NCBI RefSeq assembly: GCF_900095735.1
Contig: NZ_FNLO01000003.1
Span: 372,001 to 436,000 of the forward strand
Reading direction: 5' to 3'
DNA length: 64,000 bases
Origin: Chitinasiproducens palmae
GTDB lineage: Bacteria > Pseudomonadota > Gammaproteobacteria > Burkholderiales > Burkholderiaceae
In this document: positions 44,398-53,304 of the stretch, one piece after another
Layout: each line of letters begins with the position of its first letter
Numbering within the stretch: the stretch's first letter is position 1
Made by a program: the position numbers and the translations under genes
Notes under the pieces: model-generated
The model's input: the letters and a program-made list of their open reading frames with translations, nothing else
Told to the model about the DNA's origin: nothing
Databases searched by the model: none

Positions 44398-46683
44398 TCA
44401 GCTTCCAGAATCCAGTCTCGCTTTGGCGGGCGCGAGCTTGCCCGAACGGATCTTCCTGATGTCCCGGCCGAGGTGACGGAACAGATGCCAGAAACCCAGC
44501 AGCCCGACGCGCAGCACGTGGGCCAGGCCGCGCAACGGCGTATCGGGCGCACGCCCTTCGCCCCAGCCGGTCCAGGCGTCGGCGCGAGCGAACGTGCATT
44601 GCACGAGATCGATTTCCTGCGCGGTGGTCAGCGACGCGAAGCGCAGGCCGACCCGGCGATCCCGGCTGAACGCGATCTGCGCCGGGAACACGAATTCCTC
44701 GTCGCCGCGATACAGCGAGACGTCGACCGGTTCGCCGATCTCAAATTGCACGGCGGCCGGCAGTTCGATACCGAGGCCGCCTTCCGAGTAGTCCAGCGTG
44801 CGGCACGCCAGGCTGCGGCCGCTGGGCAGACGCAAGGTTGCACGAATCGACATCTGCACCCGGTGTGTGTCGCGCACCTGACGCGCTTCGCTCGCGGCCG
44901 CCACCGATGCGCCGAGGATCAGCATGTTGTACACGGTCCAGGCAAGGTTCAGCAGCGTGGTGTTCGCCTCGCCGGTGGTCGAGAAGAAGATCCGCACCAG
45001 ACCGATCACGAACCCGATCAGGTTCAGCAGCAGCAACATCAGGTAGGGACGCGAGATCGTCCAGTCGAAATACGCTTCCTCGATGCGTCCGCCCTTCGCG
45101 GTCACGTTGAACTTGCCGGCCTTCGGGTTGATCAGCGCGAACAGGGTCGGCCGCATGATGTACCAGGCGAGCACGGCCTCGTAGACCTCCGCCCAGAACG
45201 AATGGCGGAACGCCGCCTGCATCCGCGAATTGGTGATGTTCGCGTGGAAGATGTGGGGCAGCGCGTAGATCGCGATCATCAGCGCCGAGGCCTGGATCAC
45301 GTGCGCATTCAGGAACAGGAAGAACAGCGGCGCGATCAGGAACACGATGCGCGGCACCCCATAAAAGAAGTGCAGCATCGCATTCGCGTAACACAGGCGC
45401 TGACCGAAGTGCAGTCCACGCGCCAGCACCGGATTGTCGACCCGAAAGATCTGCGCCATGCCGCGCGCCCATCGGATCCGCTGGCCGATGTGCCCGGACA
45501 GACTCTCGGTTGCCAGGCCGGCCGCCTGCGGGATCGCCAGGTAGCCGGTCGAATAGCCGAGGCGGTGCAGCTTCAACGCGGTGTGCGCGTCCTCGGTCAC
45601 GGTTTCGACCGCGATGCCGCCGACTTCCAGCAGCGGTCCGCGGCGCAGGACCGCGCAGGAGCCGCAGAAGAACGTCGCGTCCCACAGGTCGTTGCCGTCC
45701 TGGACCAGCCCGTAGAACAGTTCGCCCTCGTTCGGTACCTTGCGGAACGTGCCCAGGTTCTTCTCGAACGGGTCGGCCGAGAAGAAGTGGTGAGGCGTCT
45801 GCATCATCGCCAGCTTCGGATCGCGCATGAACCAGCCCAGCGTGATCTGCAGGAAGGAGCGCGTCGGAATGTGGTCGCAGTCGAAAATCGCGACGAAATC
45901 GCCGTCGGTGTTCTTCAGCGCCTCGTTGATGTTGCCGGCCTTCGCGTGCCGGTTGTGATTACGGATCACCCAGTTCACGCCGACGCTCTCGCAGAACAGT
46001 CGGAATTCCTCGCGGCGTCCGTCGTCGAGCACGTGGATGCGCAGCTTGTCGATCGGATAATCGAGCGCCATCGCCGCGAACACGGTTGGCTTCACCACCG
46101 ACAGCGGTTCGTTGTAGCTCGGGATGAACACGTCGACCGTCGGCCAGTCGGCCGGATCGCGCGGCAGCGGCGCGGGCTTGCGCTGCAGCGGCCATGCGGT
46201 CTGGAAGTAGCCGAGCAGCAGGACCAGCGCCGCGTAGACTTCGGAGCCGAACAGCAACAGGCCGCACGCAACGTCGATCGGGCTGTCCCAGACGAGCGTC
46301 TCGGTGCTGCGCCAGTACATATAGCGTGCCGTCGCCACCACCGACAACACGATCATCACCAGCGTCACATAGGCGCCCGGCTTGCGCCGCAGCAGCAGCG
46401 CGGTACCCAGGCTGATCGCGACGAACACGAATTGTTCGCCAAGCTGCATCGGCACCGTGATCACGAAGAACAGCAGCAGGCAGGCAATGGCGATGATCGT
46501 CAGGCGCAGCGGCAACGATGTCCAGCCGGACCACTCGACCATGTGCTGGCTGAAGCGGTTGAGACGGGTCTGCGGCAGGGTCTCGACCTGCGCGGTCGCC
46601 GAGACGGCCGTACGCACCGTCCGTTTGCCGCTGCTCGCCGCACCGGCCGCCGCCGGCTTGCTGCGCCACCATGCGATCTTCAT
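44398..46683 (-). CDS. bcsA: Cellulose synthase catalytic subunit BcsA
   Basis: A 761-residue GT2 processive synthase. Catalytic motifs in order: VFIPSYNEPL, LDDGRREEF, FDCDHIPTRS (DxD), TEDAHTALK (base Asp) and QRIRWARGM (QxxRW). Eight or so membrane helices surround them. The C-terminal PilZ domain binds c-di-GMP through RDTHR (RxxxR) and DYSEGGLG (D/NxSxxG), so post-translational activation by c-di-GMP is expected. The start at 46683 follows the bcsQ stop by 2 bases (TAGTGATG). Confidence 0.98.
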   Translation of the reverse strand: MKIAWWRSKPAAAGAASSGKRTVRTAVSATAQVETLPQTRLNRFSQHMVEWSGWTSLPLRLTIIAIACLLLFFVITVPMQLGEQFVFVAISLGTALLLRRKPGAYVTLVMIVLSVVATARYMYWRSTETLVWDSPIDVACGLLLFGSEVYAALVLLLGYFQTAWPLQRKPAPLPRDPADWPTVDVFIPSYNEPLSVVKPTVFAAMALDYPIDKLRIHVLDDGRREEFRLFCESVGVNWVIRNHNRHAKAGNINEALKNTDGDFVAIFDCDHIPTRSFLQITLGWFMRDPKLAMMQTPHHFFSADPFEKNLGTFRKVPNEGELFYGLVQDGNDLWDATFFCGSCAVLRRGPLLEVGGIAVETVTEDAHTALKLHRLGYSTGYLAIPQAAGLATESLSGHIGQRIRWARGMAQIFRVDNPVLARGLHFGQRLCYANAMLHFFYGVPRIVFLIAPLFFLFLNAHVIQASALMIAIYALPHIFHANITNSRMQAAFRHSFWAEVYEAVLAWYIMRPTLFALINPKAGKFNVTAKGGRIEEAYFDWTISRPYLMLLLLNLIGFVIGLVRIFFSTTGEANTTLLNLAWTVYNMLILGASVAAASEARQVRDTHRVQMSIRATLRLPSGRSLACRTLDYSEGGLGIELPAAVQFEIGEPVDVSLYRGDEEFVFPAQIAFSRDRRVGLRFASLTTAQEIDLVQCTFARADAWTGWGEGRAPDTPLRGLAHVLRVGLLGFWHLFRHLGRDIRKIRSGKLAPAKARLDSGS

Positions 46684-46685
46684 CA

Positions 46686-47459
46686 CTAGGTCCTCGGCGC
46701 GGCGTCGAGGGCGGCCAGCACCCACTGTGCGCACCGTTTGAAATCGTCCGTCGCCTGCGCGAGCGGATCGTAGTCGAGCGTCGTGCGGTCCGATGCCAAC
46801 GCTTCGCCGACCGCCTGATCGAAATGGATGACGCCGGGAAACATCCGATCGTTGAGCGTTGCGCGCAGCACCTTGACGACGTCGCGCGCGAGCTGGCGCG
46901 ACTGATCAACCTGGTTCAGCACATAGGCAACGCCGAAGAAATCGCTGCGCGGTGCGCAATAGGTGCCCAGCAGCCCCTCCATCAAGGGGATCGTCGCGTA
47001 GGATGCGGCGTCCGCCAGCAGCACCGCCAGCGCGAACTGCGCGGTCGACAGGGCCTGCTTCAGATACACCGACGGACCGGGTGGCGTATCGACGACCACG
47101 ATGTCGTCGGCGCCCAGGCCGATCTGTCGCAGATGGCGCAGCAGCCAGTCCGGCTCCGCGTCGAGGCGCTGCTCGAAGTCGTGTCGATCGGTCTCGTTGA
47201 GGCCGCCATAAGGCAGCACGCCAACGCCGCCATCGGTGGGAAAGATGCTGTCGGCCCAGGGCAGACCGGCCAGCGTCGCACGGGCGACGCCCTCGATCGC
47301 CTCGGGCGGCATGCCGAAGTGCAGCCGCAACGCGTTCTGCGGATCGAGGTCGACCGCAAGAACCCGGCGACCCGCCGCGCTGAACGCCGCTGTCAGGTTC
47401 GCAGCGACGGTGGTTTTACCGACCCCGCCCTTGGCAGAGACGACGGCGACGATTCTCAC
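46686..47459 (-). CDS. bcsQ: Cellulose biosynthesis ATPase BcsQ (ParA/MinD family)
   Basis: A 257-residue deviant-Walker ATPase thought to localise or assemble the cellulose machine at the cell pole. VSAKGGVGKTTVAANL is the Walker A with the signature Lys. LAVDLDPQNALRLHFGM and VVVDTPPGPS give switch I/II regions. PLMEGLLGTYCAPRSDFFGV is BcsQ-like. The first codon is GTG (47457-47459), overlapping the bcsP stop as GTGA, so the two are coupled. Confidence 0.93.
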   Translation of the reverse strand: MRIVAVVSAKGGVGKTTVAANLTAAFSAAGRRVLAVDLDPQNALRLHFGMPPEAIEGVARATLAGLPWADSIFPTDGGVGVLPYGGLNETDRHDFEQRLDAEPDWLLRHLRQIGLGADDIVVVDTPPGPSVYLKQALSTAQFALAVLLADAASYATIPLMEGLLGTYCAPRSDFFGVAYVLNQVDQSRQLARDVVKVLRATLNDRMFPGVIHFDQAVGEALASDRTTLDYDPLAQATDDFKRCAQWVLAALDAAPRT

Positions 47460-48754
47460 AGACGGTTGAGCCTCCGGAAAAGCGACGAACCCGTCGCGGG
47501 CGCGGGCGCTTCGGCGGCGCCCGCGAGGCGCGCGAAGACCGCCGAAAGTTCGTGCGACGCGGGCGACGCCGTCGCGGACGCGGCAGGCGTGCCGCCAGCG
47601 GGTGCGTCGGCGACCGCACCGATGCGCGACGACAGCACACGCCCCAGCGCATGGGCAGGCTGGCCGGCCGTCGCGGCGCCCGAGCGTGATGCGTCGGCAC
47701 GCGCGGCGAACAGGCTGCCGGCCGCCGTATCGAAGGACGTACCAGCCAGCGGGGACGATGCTGCCGCGGCTACGGCAGCCGGGGCGCTCGCGGCCTCCGC
47801 TTCGGTCGGAGTCGGCGCCGTGGCGTCGGCCACCGCTGCAATAACCGGCTTGCCCCTGGCCGCATCCGACAGCCGGAACCGGCCGGCCGGTCGCGCCGGT
47901 GTCGGCGTGGTCTTCGCTGCATTCGCTGCATTCTGCGTTGCGGCGGCCGGCGTGGCGACTGGCATGTCCGCAGCGGGCGGCGCCGCGGCCGCGCGTGGAG
48001 CCGGCGGCGCGGCGGGCGCGTTGGCAGCCGCGCGGCGCCCTGCGAACAGGCCACCGAGCTTGCCCATCACCGGCTTGCCGGTCGGCTCCTGCCGTTCAAC
48101 ACCAGCCGTCACGGGCGTCGGCGCATCGGCGTGTCTGGCGCGATCGGTGGCGGCGCTCGCACTGTGCGCGGCACCACTGTCCTTGCCGGCCGCGCCGCCG
48201 AAACCGAACAAGCCACGCTTGCGCGGCGCGTCGGCCGACTGGCCTGCGCCGGCCGGCACGGGCGAAGCGCCCAGCCCCGGCACAGACGCTGCGATGGCGC
48301 CAGGCAGCGCGGGCATGGCGTTCGGGGCGGACGTGGCGGCGTGAGTGGCCGCGTGTGCCGGCACATTCGCTGGCAACGGACTGTCGAGATTGCCCCGCCA
48401 CGGCATCGCGGCGCGCGCCAGCCGTGCGGGATCGGCCAGCGCCGGCGTATCGGGCGCGGCCAACGGCACCTCGGCCGGCGTGAATGGGCCGCCTGCCGCC
48501 TCGCCGGACGGCGCGCCGTCCACCTCCTGCCGGGGCAAGGCTCGGGCGGGACGGAAGCCCGGCACGGCGCCCGACGTGCCGCCCGCGCTGTTTACGGGCG
48601 GCGCCGTCTTGCCGGAATCCACGTGCACCGACGACAGCAACGACCAACGCGCCCGGGATTCGGCCGCTTGGTCCTGCCTGACAATTTCCTGATAATCGTC
48701 GGCCTCGCCGCCAAACTTGGCGAAGAGGTTCGCAATGTCGTCCGATCCGCTCAT
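47456..48754 (-). CDS. bcsP: BcsP-like Ala/Pro-rich cellulose operon protein
   Basis: A 432-residue protein with a short conserved head (DDIANLFAKFGGEADDYQEI) like the BcsR/BcsP group. A long low-complexity Ala/Pro/Gly body follows, with basic clusters (RKRGLFGFGG, MGKLGGLFAGRR) and a conserved-looking end (LFRRLNRL). BcsP proteins occur in cellulose operons with bcsD and bcsQ and have no proven biochemical role. AAGGAG stands 7 bases before the ATG at 48754, a strong start. The gene name is from position and head motif; the body alone would not identify it. Confidence 0.7.
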   Translation of the reverse strand: MSGSDDIANLFAKFGGEADDYQEIVRQDQAAESRARWSLLSSVHVDSGKTAPPVNSAGGTSGAVPGFRPARALPRQEVDGAPSGEAAGGPFTPAEVPLAAPDTPALADPARLARAAMPWRGNLDSPLPANVPAHAATHAATSAPNAMPALPGAIAASVPGLGASPVPAGAGQSADAPRKRGLFGFGGAAGKDSGAAHSASAATDRARHADAPTPVTAGVERQEPTGKPVMGKLGGLFAGRRAAANAPAAPPAPRAAAAPPAADMPVATPAAATQNAANAAKTTPTPARPAGRFRLSDAARGKPVIAAVADATAPTPTEAEAASAPAAVAAAASSPLAGTSFDTAAGSLFAARADASRSGAATAGQPAHALGRVLSSRIGAVADAPAGGTPAASATASPASHELSAVFARLAGAAEAPAPATGSSLFRRLNRL

Positions 48755-48862
48755 GAGCTCTCCTTGCTCGCTACGCCGCGTTGCGGCCGAAGGTGCGCCT
48801 GAACGCAATCCCCGTGCCGCACTTCACGCGAGCAGCCCTGTCGCAACGTCCCCGTCGCACGC

Positions 48863-49318
48863 TCAGCGGGCTAACCGGAATACGAGGTTGTCGAGATCGT
48901 CCGACACCTGGCGCACGCGCAACGATGCATCGACTCCGAGCGCGCTGAACCAGGTCTGATAGACGCCTTCGAGGTAGGCCGCGGACCAGTTCGCGGAATC
49001 CGGCCCGAACGCGTGCCGGAGCGGCGCGCAGAAGTGGCTGATCGTCAACGCATCGCCCTGGTCGCCGATCGATGCCCATCCCCAACCGAGCCTGACCCAT
49101 ACAGTGTTGATGGCGGCCTGCAGATCCTCAATCGTCTGGCAGTCGCCGAGCGGCGCGCGCGCCGCGAACCGCTCGCCGATCCGACGCCACAGCGAGCGCA
49201 GGTCTTCGACCGGCAACTGCTCGTTCATTTCATCGGCCAATGCACCCAGGAAACCCCGCCATTGCATCGAGCACTGCTGCTCGGCGTAATAATCCAGTTT
49301 TGCCTTTTCTTGTTCCAT
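48863..49318 (-). CDS. bcsD: Cellulose synthase subunit BcsD (AcsD)
   Basis: A 151-residue protein like Komagataeibacter AcsD/BcsD (156), a periplasmic octameric ring that arranges glucan chains into ordered cellulose. WRGFLGALADEMNEQLP, LWRRIGERFA, IEDLQAAINTVW, LGWGWASI and YLEGVYQTWFSALG are the visible blocks. The ATG at 49318 gives the family length; the frame continues upstream to 49561 without resemblance to it. It begins the cellulose operon, 108 bases before bcsP. Presence of BcsD without BcsE/G marks a type I bcs operon. Confidence 0.9.
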   Translation of the reverse strand: MEQEKAKLDYYAEQQCSMQWRGFLGALADEMNEQLPVEDLRSLWRRIGERFAARAPLGDCQTIEDLQAAINTVWVRLGWGWASIGDQGDALTISHFCAPLRHAFGPDSANWSAAYLEGVYQTWFSALGVDASLRVRQVSDDLDNLVFRLAR

Positions 49319-49774
49319 GCTCGCGCACACCGTTGGACGTCCGTAACAACTGCGCACCCCGTCGCCAACCGGCAGGGCGCGTACGCCGCTGGGCGCTGGC
49401 CGACGTCGCGCAGGGCGCATCCTATCCGTTCTTGCGGAACGTCGCAGTAAAACCTGCGGTAGCTCCATTAACGGATAATCGGGCAATAACTTGAACTGCT
49501 TCAGTGAATACCGAAAAAACCGAGATTCGAAAGCGCAATTTCTTTTGGGATCATAACGCATCTCGATTAAGGTCAGGCCGCCACGCGCGGCCGCTCCGAC
49601 GCGGATAAACTACGGTAAAACCCGCACTTAGCGCAGCCGACGGCAACTCGACCATGCAAGGATCGCGCCGTTTTCGGCGGCGGTGTCGCGGCAGCGTATG
49701 GCCACCGACCGCACCGGCCACGATGCCCGGGACGCCGATCACTGCTCGCGCCCTCTTTCCTCCACTTCGCCGAT
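49319..49774. other. Divergent regulatory gap, bcsD / apaH
   Basis: 456 bases between divergent genes. The part at about 49455-49560 is distinctly AT-richer than its surroundings (ATTAACGGATAATCGGGCAA and neighbours), so it likely contains the cellulose-operon promoter. I could not assign a convincing -35/-10 pair. No small gene is supported. Confidence 0.5.
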
Positions 49775-50731
49775 ATGCCCGCCGTTCCACCCGACATTGC
49801 TGAACGCAGCAGCACCGCCGATGCAACCGACCCGCAGCCGGCCATCATGCCGGCTGGCCAGCCCGCGCCTGGTGTCCATCGCCAGTTGCCCGATACCGCG
49901 CCGGTCGTCATCGGCGATGTGCACGGCTGTCTCGAACCGCTCGAGCGTCTGTTGTCCTCGATCGATGCCGCGACCGGTGGCACCGCGCCGCTGTGGTTCG
50001 CCGGCGACATCGTCAATCGCGGACCGCAGTCGCTGGCGACTTTGCGCCGGATCATCGGTTTTGGCGAACGCGCGCATACCGTGCTCGGCAACCACGAAAT
50101 CCATCTGCTCGGCGTCGCCGCCGGGCTGCGTCGGATGCGACCCGGCGATACCATCGACGAAATCCTCGCTGCGCCCGACGCGGACGAGCTGGTCGGCTGG
50201 CTGCGCCGGCGTCCGCTTGCGCTCGCCGGCGACGATTTCCTGCTGGTGCACGCGGGTCTGTTGCCGCAGTGGACCGTGGCCGAGACGCTCGATCTGGCCG
50301 CGCGCCTGCAAGCTGGTTTCGCCGGCGCGCAGTGGTGCGACTTCGCGGCGCGCGTGATGGTCCCGCCGCCGCCCGACTGGGCGCGCGCGCATGGCGAGGA
50401 AGCGCAACTGAGTCTCGCGCTTGCCGCACTCACCCGACTGCGTTTTTGCAGTCCGGCAGGTGCCCCCGACTGGATCGGCAAGGACACGCCCGGCCACGCG
50501 CCGGCGGGCACGGTGCCATGGTTCGACGCGCCGGAGCGGCGCAGCCTGGCTACGCCGGTCGTGTTCGGGCACTGGGCGGCACTTGGCCTGATGATGCGCG
50601 AGGATGCAATCTGCCTGGACAGCGGCTGCGTATGGGGCAACGCGCTGAGCGCGATGCAGGTTCACGCCGAGGTGACCCGGCGCCCGCTGTTCCAGGTAAA
50701 GGCGGTGCCGGAAGCGACACACTCCGCCTGA
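49775..50731 (+). CDS. apaH: Symmetrical bis(5'-nucleosyl)-tetraphosphatase
   Basis: A 318-residue metallophosphatase that splits Ap4A to two ADP and also decaps Np4-capped RNA. GDVHGCLEPLERLL, FAGDIVNRGPQS, VLGNHEIHLLGVAAG and LLVHAGLLPQW are the four metal-binding motifs. PDADELVGWLRRRPL and FGHWAALG are ApaH-specific. The N-terminus is about 40 residues longer than E. coli ApaH, so the true start may lie downstream of 49775. It is divergent from the cellulose operon. From memory, in the B. pseudomallei group apaH lies beside rmlB. Confidence 0.93.
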   Translation: MPAVPPDIAERSSTADATDPQPAIMPAGQPAPGVHRQLPDTAPVVIGDVHGCLEPLERLLSSIDAATGGTAPLWFAGDIVNRGPQSLATLRRIIGFGERAHTVLGNHEIHLLGVAAGLRRMRPGDTIDEILAAPDADELVGWLRRRPLALAGDDFLLVHAGLLPQWTVAETLDLAARLQAGFAGAQWCDFAARVMVPPPPDWARAHGEEAQLSLALAALTRLRFCSPAGAPDWIGKDTPGHAPAGTVPWFDAPERRSLATPVVFGHWAALGLMMREDAICLDSGCVWGNALSAMQVHAEVTRRPLFQVKAVPEATHSA

Positions 50732-50994
50732 GCGAGCCGTCGCTTCGGTGCAGTTCACCGCTGCGCGGCAGCGACGGATCCGTAGGTTCGGAGCCGGTGG
50801 ACTGCCGATCTCCGACAAGCCCGGCGCCACCCCGACGCTGGCCACGCCGCTCGGCGCCCCGTGCAATGACCTGGCGCCGGCGCATCAGCGCCGGCCACGC
50901 CACTGGCTTCACGGCCAGTCTGGCTGCCGGCCACGCGCCCGGCTGCGTCGCCGGATTCGCTGCCGGACCGCGTGCCGGCAGCGGCGCCCTCGCT

Positions 50995-51966
50995 TCAGCC
51001 GTCCTCTGGCAGCATCGCAATGATCGCCTGTCGGGTGGTGTCGGCAAGCGCGCGCCGGGTCAGACCCTCGCTCGCCAGCGGCGGACCGATGGTCAGCCAT
51101 GCGGTCAGCGGACGGGCGCGCAACAGCGCCATGACCGACGCGTAGAGCGTGGTTTCACCGACAAAGGCCGGCGCATCGGTACGGAACCCGTCCGCGTCCT
51201 CGTAGCGGACCGCGATCGGCCGTACCGGCGCGCCGGCTGCATGGGCGGCGGCGAACAGGTTGGCGTGGAACGGCAGGACCGTACTACCGTCCGAGGTCGT
51301 GCCTTCCGCGAACAGCGCCACCGGCTCGCCGGCACCGATGTGCTGCGCGAGGACATCGACCACTCGCTTCGCATCGCTGCGTTTGCCGCGCTCGATGAAA
51401 AGCGTTCCGACTTCGCTGGCCAGCCAGCCGATGACAGGCCAGCCCCGAATTTCGGATTTCGCGACGAAATGCGTCGGCCGCCAGCCATCGATCACGAAGA
51501 TGTCGATCCAGGAGATGTGGTTGGCCACCAGCAGTGCCGGCGCTTCGGCCGCCGAGGCCGCCGAGTCCGTGGGGATCGCGGCCTGTAACCCGGCCGGCGC
51601 TTCTGCGTGCAACCCGGCGTGCAATCCGGCGTGCAATGGGGCGTGCGTTTCGCGTTGCCCGGATGACGGCGCTGCCGCCACGTGGTATCGCACACGCAGC
51701 GTCATCCCACAGATCGCGAGCAGACGGCGCGACCAGTTGCGCACCAGGGCTGCGCGGCGCGGCGGCGCAGCCAACCGGTAGGGCAACAGCAGCGTCAGCA
51801 CGCCGACCAGCAGATGCACGACCAGCCGCGCGATCCGCAGCCACGCGCCCAGCCTTGCACCCGGCCGCGTGCCGGGACCCCTGCCTCCGCTCGGCACCCG
51901 CGCCGACCCGTCTTCGGACTGCGCCGCGCCGGCGGCCCGGCCCGCAGCGGCCGGTTCGGACAGCAT
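50995..51966 (-). CDS. 1-acyl-sn-glycerol-3-phosphate acyltransferase (PlsC family)
   Basis: A 323-residue membrane acyltransferase for phosphatidic acid or ornithine-lipid type acylation. An N-terminal hydrophobic segment (LVVHLLVGVLTLLLPYRLA) precedes NHISWIDIFV (HX4D catalytic motif), FIERGKRSD and FAEGTTSDGS (EGTT acyl-acceptor motif). Between them, before the HX4D block, is a ~40-residue Ala/Leu/His/Gly insertion made by 12-bp repeats. The start at 51966 is 5 bases after the pyrC' stop. Exact lipid substrate unknown. Confidence 0.9.
   Translation of the reverse strand: MLSEPAAAGRAAGAAQSEDGSARVPSGGRGPGTRPGARLGAWLRIARLVVHLLVGVLTLLLPYRLAAPPRRAALVRNWSRRLLAICGMTLRVRYHVAAAPSSGQRETHAPLHAGLHAGLHAEAPAGLQAAIPTDSAASAAEAPALLVANHISWIDIFVIDGWRPTHFVAKSEIRGWPVIGWLASEVGTLFIERGKRSDAKRVVDVLAQHIGAGEPVALFAEGTTSDGSTVLPFHANLFAAAHAAGAPVRPIAVRYEDADGFRTDAPAFVGETTLYASVMALLRARPLTAWLTIGPPLASEGLTRRALADTTRQAIIAMLPEDG
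51605..51652. repeat. In-frame 12-bp repeat in the PlsC-type gene
   Basis: Four 12-base units (GCGTGCAACCCG, GCGTGCAATCCG, GCGTGCAATGGG, GCGTGCGTTTCG) encoding a Leu-His-Ala-Gly-type run on the minus strand. They lie just before the catalytic HX4D motif. Confidence 0.85.
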
Positions 51967-51971
51967 CGGGG

Positions 51972-53249
51972 TCAGGTCCGCTCGTACGCGATGCGGCCGT
52001 CGACCAGGGTCGCGACCACGCGTCCCGGCAGCTCGTAGCCCGCGAAAGGCGTGTTGTGTCCCTGGCTGACCAGCCGCGACGGTTCGACGTGCCAGTACGC
52101 GGACGGATCGAAGATGCACAGGTCGGCACGGCCGCCGACGCTGCACGCGTTCTCGGCCAGGCCGATCAGCCGTGCCGCGTTGATCGTCACCGGCTTGAGC
52201 GCGCGTTCGAGCGGCAGCTTCGCTTCCTGCGCCCACTTGACGATCAGCGACAGCAGCAGCTCGACGCCGGTGGCGCCGGGCGATGCCTCGGCGAATGGCA
52301 GCAGCTTGTGGTCGTCGTCGAGCGGGGTGTGATCCGAACAGACCACGTCGATGGTGCCGTCGGCCAGGCCATCGCGGATCGCGTCGCGGTCGCGAACCTG
52401 CCGCAGCGGCGGGTCGAGTCGATACTGCGCGTCGAAATAGCCAATGTCCACGTCGCACAGATGCACGTGGTTGGCGGTCACATCGCAGGTCACCGGCAAT
52501 CCTTCGGCCTTCGCCTCGCGCACCAGCGCGATACCGGCGGCCGACGAAACATGCGACAGGTGCACGCTGACGCCGGTCGTGCGCATCAGTTCGAAGATCG
52601 TGTGCAGCGCGATCGTCTCGGCGGCCACCGGCACGCCGGAGAGACCGAGGCGCGAAGCGAACGCGCCGCTGGCAGCCACCCCGTCCGCCGACAACGCGGC
52701 GTCCATTGGCCGCAGCCATACCGTGAAGCCGTGCGTCTTTGCGTACTGCATCGCGCGTAGCAGCGACTTGCTGTCGGTCAGCGGCTGGTCTGCCTGCGAA
52801 AAGCCGACGCAGCCGGAGTCGCGCAATTGCACCATCTCCGTGATGACGCGGCCACCCAGGCCGACGGTGAGCGCGCCCAGCGGATAGATGCGCGGTCCGT
52901 TGAGCTTGCGCGCACGGAACTGCAGCATGTCGATCAGGCCCGGCTCGTCGAGCGGCGGATCGGTATCCGGCGGACAGACCACGCTGGTGATGCCGCCGGC
53001 CGCCGCGGCCGCCATCTCGGAATGCAAGGTCGCGCGGTGTTCGTTGCCCGGCTCGCGCAGGCGTGCGCAGACGTCGACCAGGCCCGGCGCGACGCTCAGT
53101 CCCGCGGCATCGATCGTCCGCTCGACGGTGAAGTCCGCCGGCGCGTCGCCGCGCGCGACGATCTTGCCGTGCGCGATGTACAGGTCGGTCTGGCTGGCGC
53201 TGCCGGCCACCGGATCGAGCAGGCGGCCGCCCTTGATGTGAATCTTCAT
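51972..53249 (-). CDS. pyrC': Non-catalytic dihydroorotase-like subunit PyrC'
   Basis: A 425-residue amidohydrolase-fold protein. The catalytic metal motif DxHxHxR of dihydroorotases reads GLVDVCARLREPG here, so both metal-binding His are gone. VHLSHVSSAAGI, CDVTANHVHL and CSDHTPLDDDHK keep the family fold. This pattern is that of Pseudomonas PyrC' (PyrX), an inactive partner that completes the aspartate transcarbamoylase dodecamer. pyrB lies directly upstream, so an active dihydroorotase must be encoded elsewhere. The gene is in the pyrR-pyrB-pyrC' row. Confidence 0.9.
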   Translation of the reverse strand: MKIHIKGGRLLDPVAGSASQTDLYIAHGKIVARGDAPADFTVERTIDAAGLSVAPGLVDVCARLREPGNEHRATLHSEMAAAAAGGITSVVCPPDTDPPLDEPGLIDMLQFRARKLNGPRIYPLGALTVGLGGRVITEMVQLRDSGCVGFSQADQPLTDSKSLLRAMQYAKTHGFTVWLRPMDAALSADGVAASGAFASRLGLSGVPVAAETIALHTIFELMRTTGVSVHLSHVSSAAGIALVREAKAEGLPVTCDVTANHVHLCDVDIGYFDAQYRLDPPLRQVRDRDAIRDGLADGTIDVVCSDHTPLDDDHKLLPFAEASPGATGVELLLSLIVKWAQEAKLPLERALKPVTINAARLIGLAENACSVGGRADLCIFDPSAYWHVEPSRLVSQGHNTPFAGYELPGRVVATLVDGRIAYERT

Positions 53250-53304
53250 GCGTGGGTCAGGATGAGGCCCGAAGGCCGAGTCGGGGAAAGCGCAGTACCC
53301 GCGC

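Noticed and set aside
50732-50994. Possible terminator or repeat family between apaH and the acyltransferase gene
   Set aside because: CCGTCGCT and AGCGACGG arms are separated by a long loop with no T-run. Imperfect 18-base similarities around 50925-50990 are too degenerate to call.
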